From: an uncultured Coriobacteriaceae bacterium
Lineage (GTDB): Bacteria; Actinomycetota; Coriobacteriia; Coriobacteriales; QAMH01
NCBI GenBank assembly: GCA_902796975.1
Contig: CADBRF010000079.1
Span: forward strand, 1 to 5,807
Direction: 5' to 3'
DNA: 5,807 bases
Each line of letters opens with the position of its first letter. Position 1 is the stretch's first letter. Shown here piece after piece: positions 5,362-5,807 of this stretch. The notes beneath the pieces were generated by a model, which was not told the DNA's origin, ran no database searches, and was given only the letters and a program-made list of their open reading frames with translations. The position numbers and the translations under genes were made by a program.

Positions 5362-5807
5362 ATGGCAGTGCAGAAGTTCAGCGGCGAAAAGCTCAGGCAG
5401 GCGATGCAGGAAAAAGGCTACAAGCAGGTAGACCTCATCCGCATTGCCCAAAATGAGAACATCAAGCTCAGCAAGAGTCAGGTCAGCCAGTATCTGAATG
5501 GGAGGGCAACTCCTCGCTCAAGCAGGCTGAAATTTCTCGCGCGCGCACTTGGTGTAAGCGAAGACTGGTTCTTCGAAGAGGCTGATGGGACTCAGACGCA
5601 GGCAGCCGCAAAGGAAATCAGCACTGAACCCGAGCCCATCTCCGATGGCATGTCCAACACGAATCCAGACGCAAACAGCTCCGATGAAAAGGGGAACACC
5701 ATGACCGCAGAGACTATGGAAACAGAATACCATCCCATGCGCACAATCAAGAAGTCTTACAAGCTCGACCACGTTCTCTACGACGTGCGCGGCCCGGTGC
5801 TCGAAGA
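5362..5807 (+). CDS. XRE helix-turn-helix / AlaA-type aminotransferase fusion (3'-partial)
   Basis: One uninterrupted frame of 148 codons that leaves the window at its right edge. Residues 5-73 are an XRE/Cro-type helix-turn-helix: KQVDLIRIA (helix 2), SKSQVSQYLNGRATPR (recognition helix and following turn), then LKFLARALGVSEDWFFE, typical of the family. Residues 74-124 are a polar linker rich in Ala, Thr, Ser, Glu, Asp and Asn, likely disordered. From about residue 126, TIKKSYKLDHV and YDVRGPVLE match the N-terminus of E. coli AlaA (IEKSSKLENV, YDIRGPVLK), a PLP-dependent enzyme making alanine from pyruvate and glutamate. Whether the catalytic lysine is kept cannot be seen. Start: the ATG at 5362 has GAGG only one base upstream, whereas an in-frame GTG at 5368 has it 7 bases upstream and may be the true start. 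Two inverted-repeat modules lie immediately before the gene, suggesting autoregulation. An internal ribosome site at the junction may yield the enzyme alone. Confidence 0.85.
   Translation, partial: MAVQKFSGEKLRQAMQEKGYKQVDLIRIAQNENIKLSKSQVSQYLNGRATPRSSRLKFLARALGVSEDWFFEEADGTQTQAAAKEISTEPEPISDGMSNTNPDANSSDEKGNTMTAETMETEYHPMRTIKKSYKLDHVLYDVRGPVLE
5687..5703 (+). promoter_or_regulatory. Internal ribosome site and ATG at the domain junction
   Basis: AAAAGGGG (5687-5694) is followed after six bases by an in-frame ATG (5701-5703), codon 114 of the fusion. The ATG lies in the linker, 12 codons before the AlaA-like part. Initiation here would give an aminotransferase without the DNA-binding domain. 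The purine run pairs with the anti-SD as AAGG plus wobble, so its strength is uncertain. Confidence 0.4.

Noticed and set aside
5518..5772. - strand open frame opposite the HTH-aminotransferase gene
   Set aside because: Antisense to a clearly recognisable coding frame and cysteine/leucine-rich as expected of a shadow; no ribosome site considered convincing.

Overview
The window carries four complete or nearly complete transcription units. The DNA is GC-rich in its coding parts, with one sharply AT-rich island near the right end. Gene content fits an anaerobic Gram-positive bacterium: a DUF2201-type VWA protein with a MoxR-like ATPase, a citramalate synthase of the bacterial (TIGR00977-like) type, and a small radical SAM protein of a type I associate with Clostridia and Coriobacteriia. 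Together with the base composition this makes Coriobacteriia (Actinomycetota) my best guess. That is inference from protein style only, and no marker gene confirms it.

Left part (1-2361, + strand): the C-terminal 260 residues of a VWA-domain protein with an intact MIDAS site, then, after 49 bases, a 508-residue AAA+ ATPase of the MoxR kind, probably started at a TTG codon. ATPase and VWA protein are expected to work as a pair, the ATPase using ATP to remodel a target that the VWA protein binds through a metal ion. A hairpin at 2396-2426 ends this unit.

Middle (2452-4240): cimA on the - strand, convergent with the ATPase gene and divergent from a + strand radical SAM gene. CimA condenses pyruvate and acetyl-CoA to citramalate, the first step of threonine-independent isoleucine synthesis. 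The 207-base gap between cimA and the radical SAM gene holds a good -10 box for cimA, a perfect 12-bp palindrome just upstream of it, and a second imperfect copy of that motif. The radical SAM gene (4240-5133) encodes a stand-alone enzyme with a CX4CX2C cluster motif and unknown substrate.

Right part (5134-5807): this is the most interesting region. An AT-rich stretch (about 5215-5360) contains four copies of a 13-bp element (AAAAGTTyAATTT), arranged as two inverted pairs with identical 40-bp internal spacing. It lies directly before a gene that runs off the window. That gene begins with an XRE-type helix-turn-helix domain, continues through a polar, probably disordered linker, and enters the N-terminus of an AlaA-type alanine aminotransferase in the same reading frame. 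A strong internal Shine-Dalgarno and ATG sit at the junction, so the gene may also make the enzyme without the DNA-binding domain. The arrangement suggests a self-regulating aminotransferase-repressor, in principle like GabR/PdxR (MocR family) but built from an XRE domain and AlaA. cimA and alaA would both draw on pyruvate, but no sequence element links their control.
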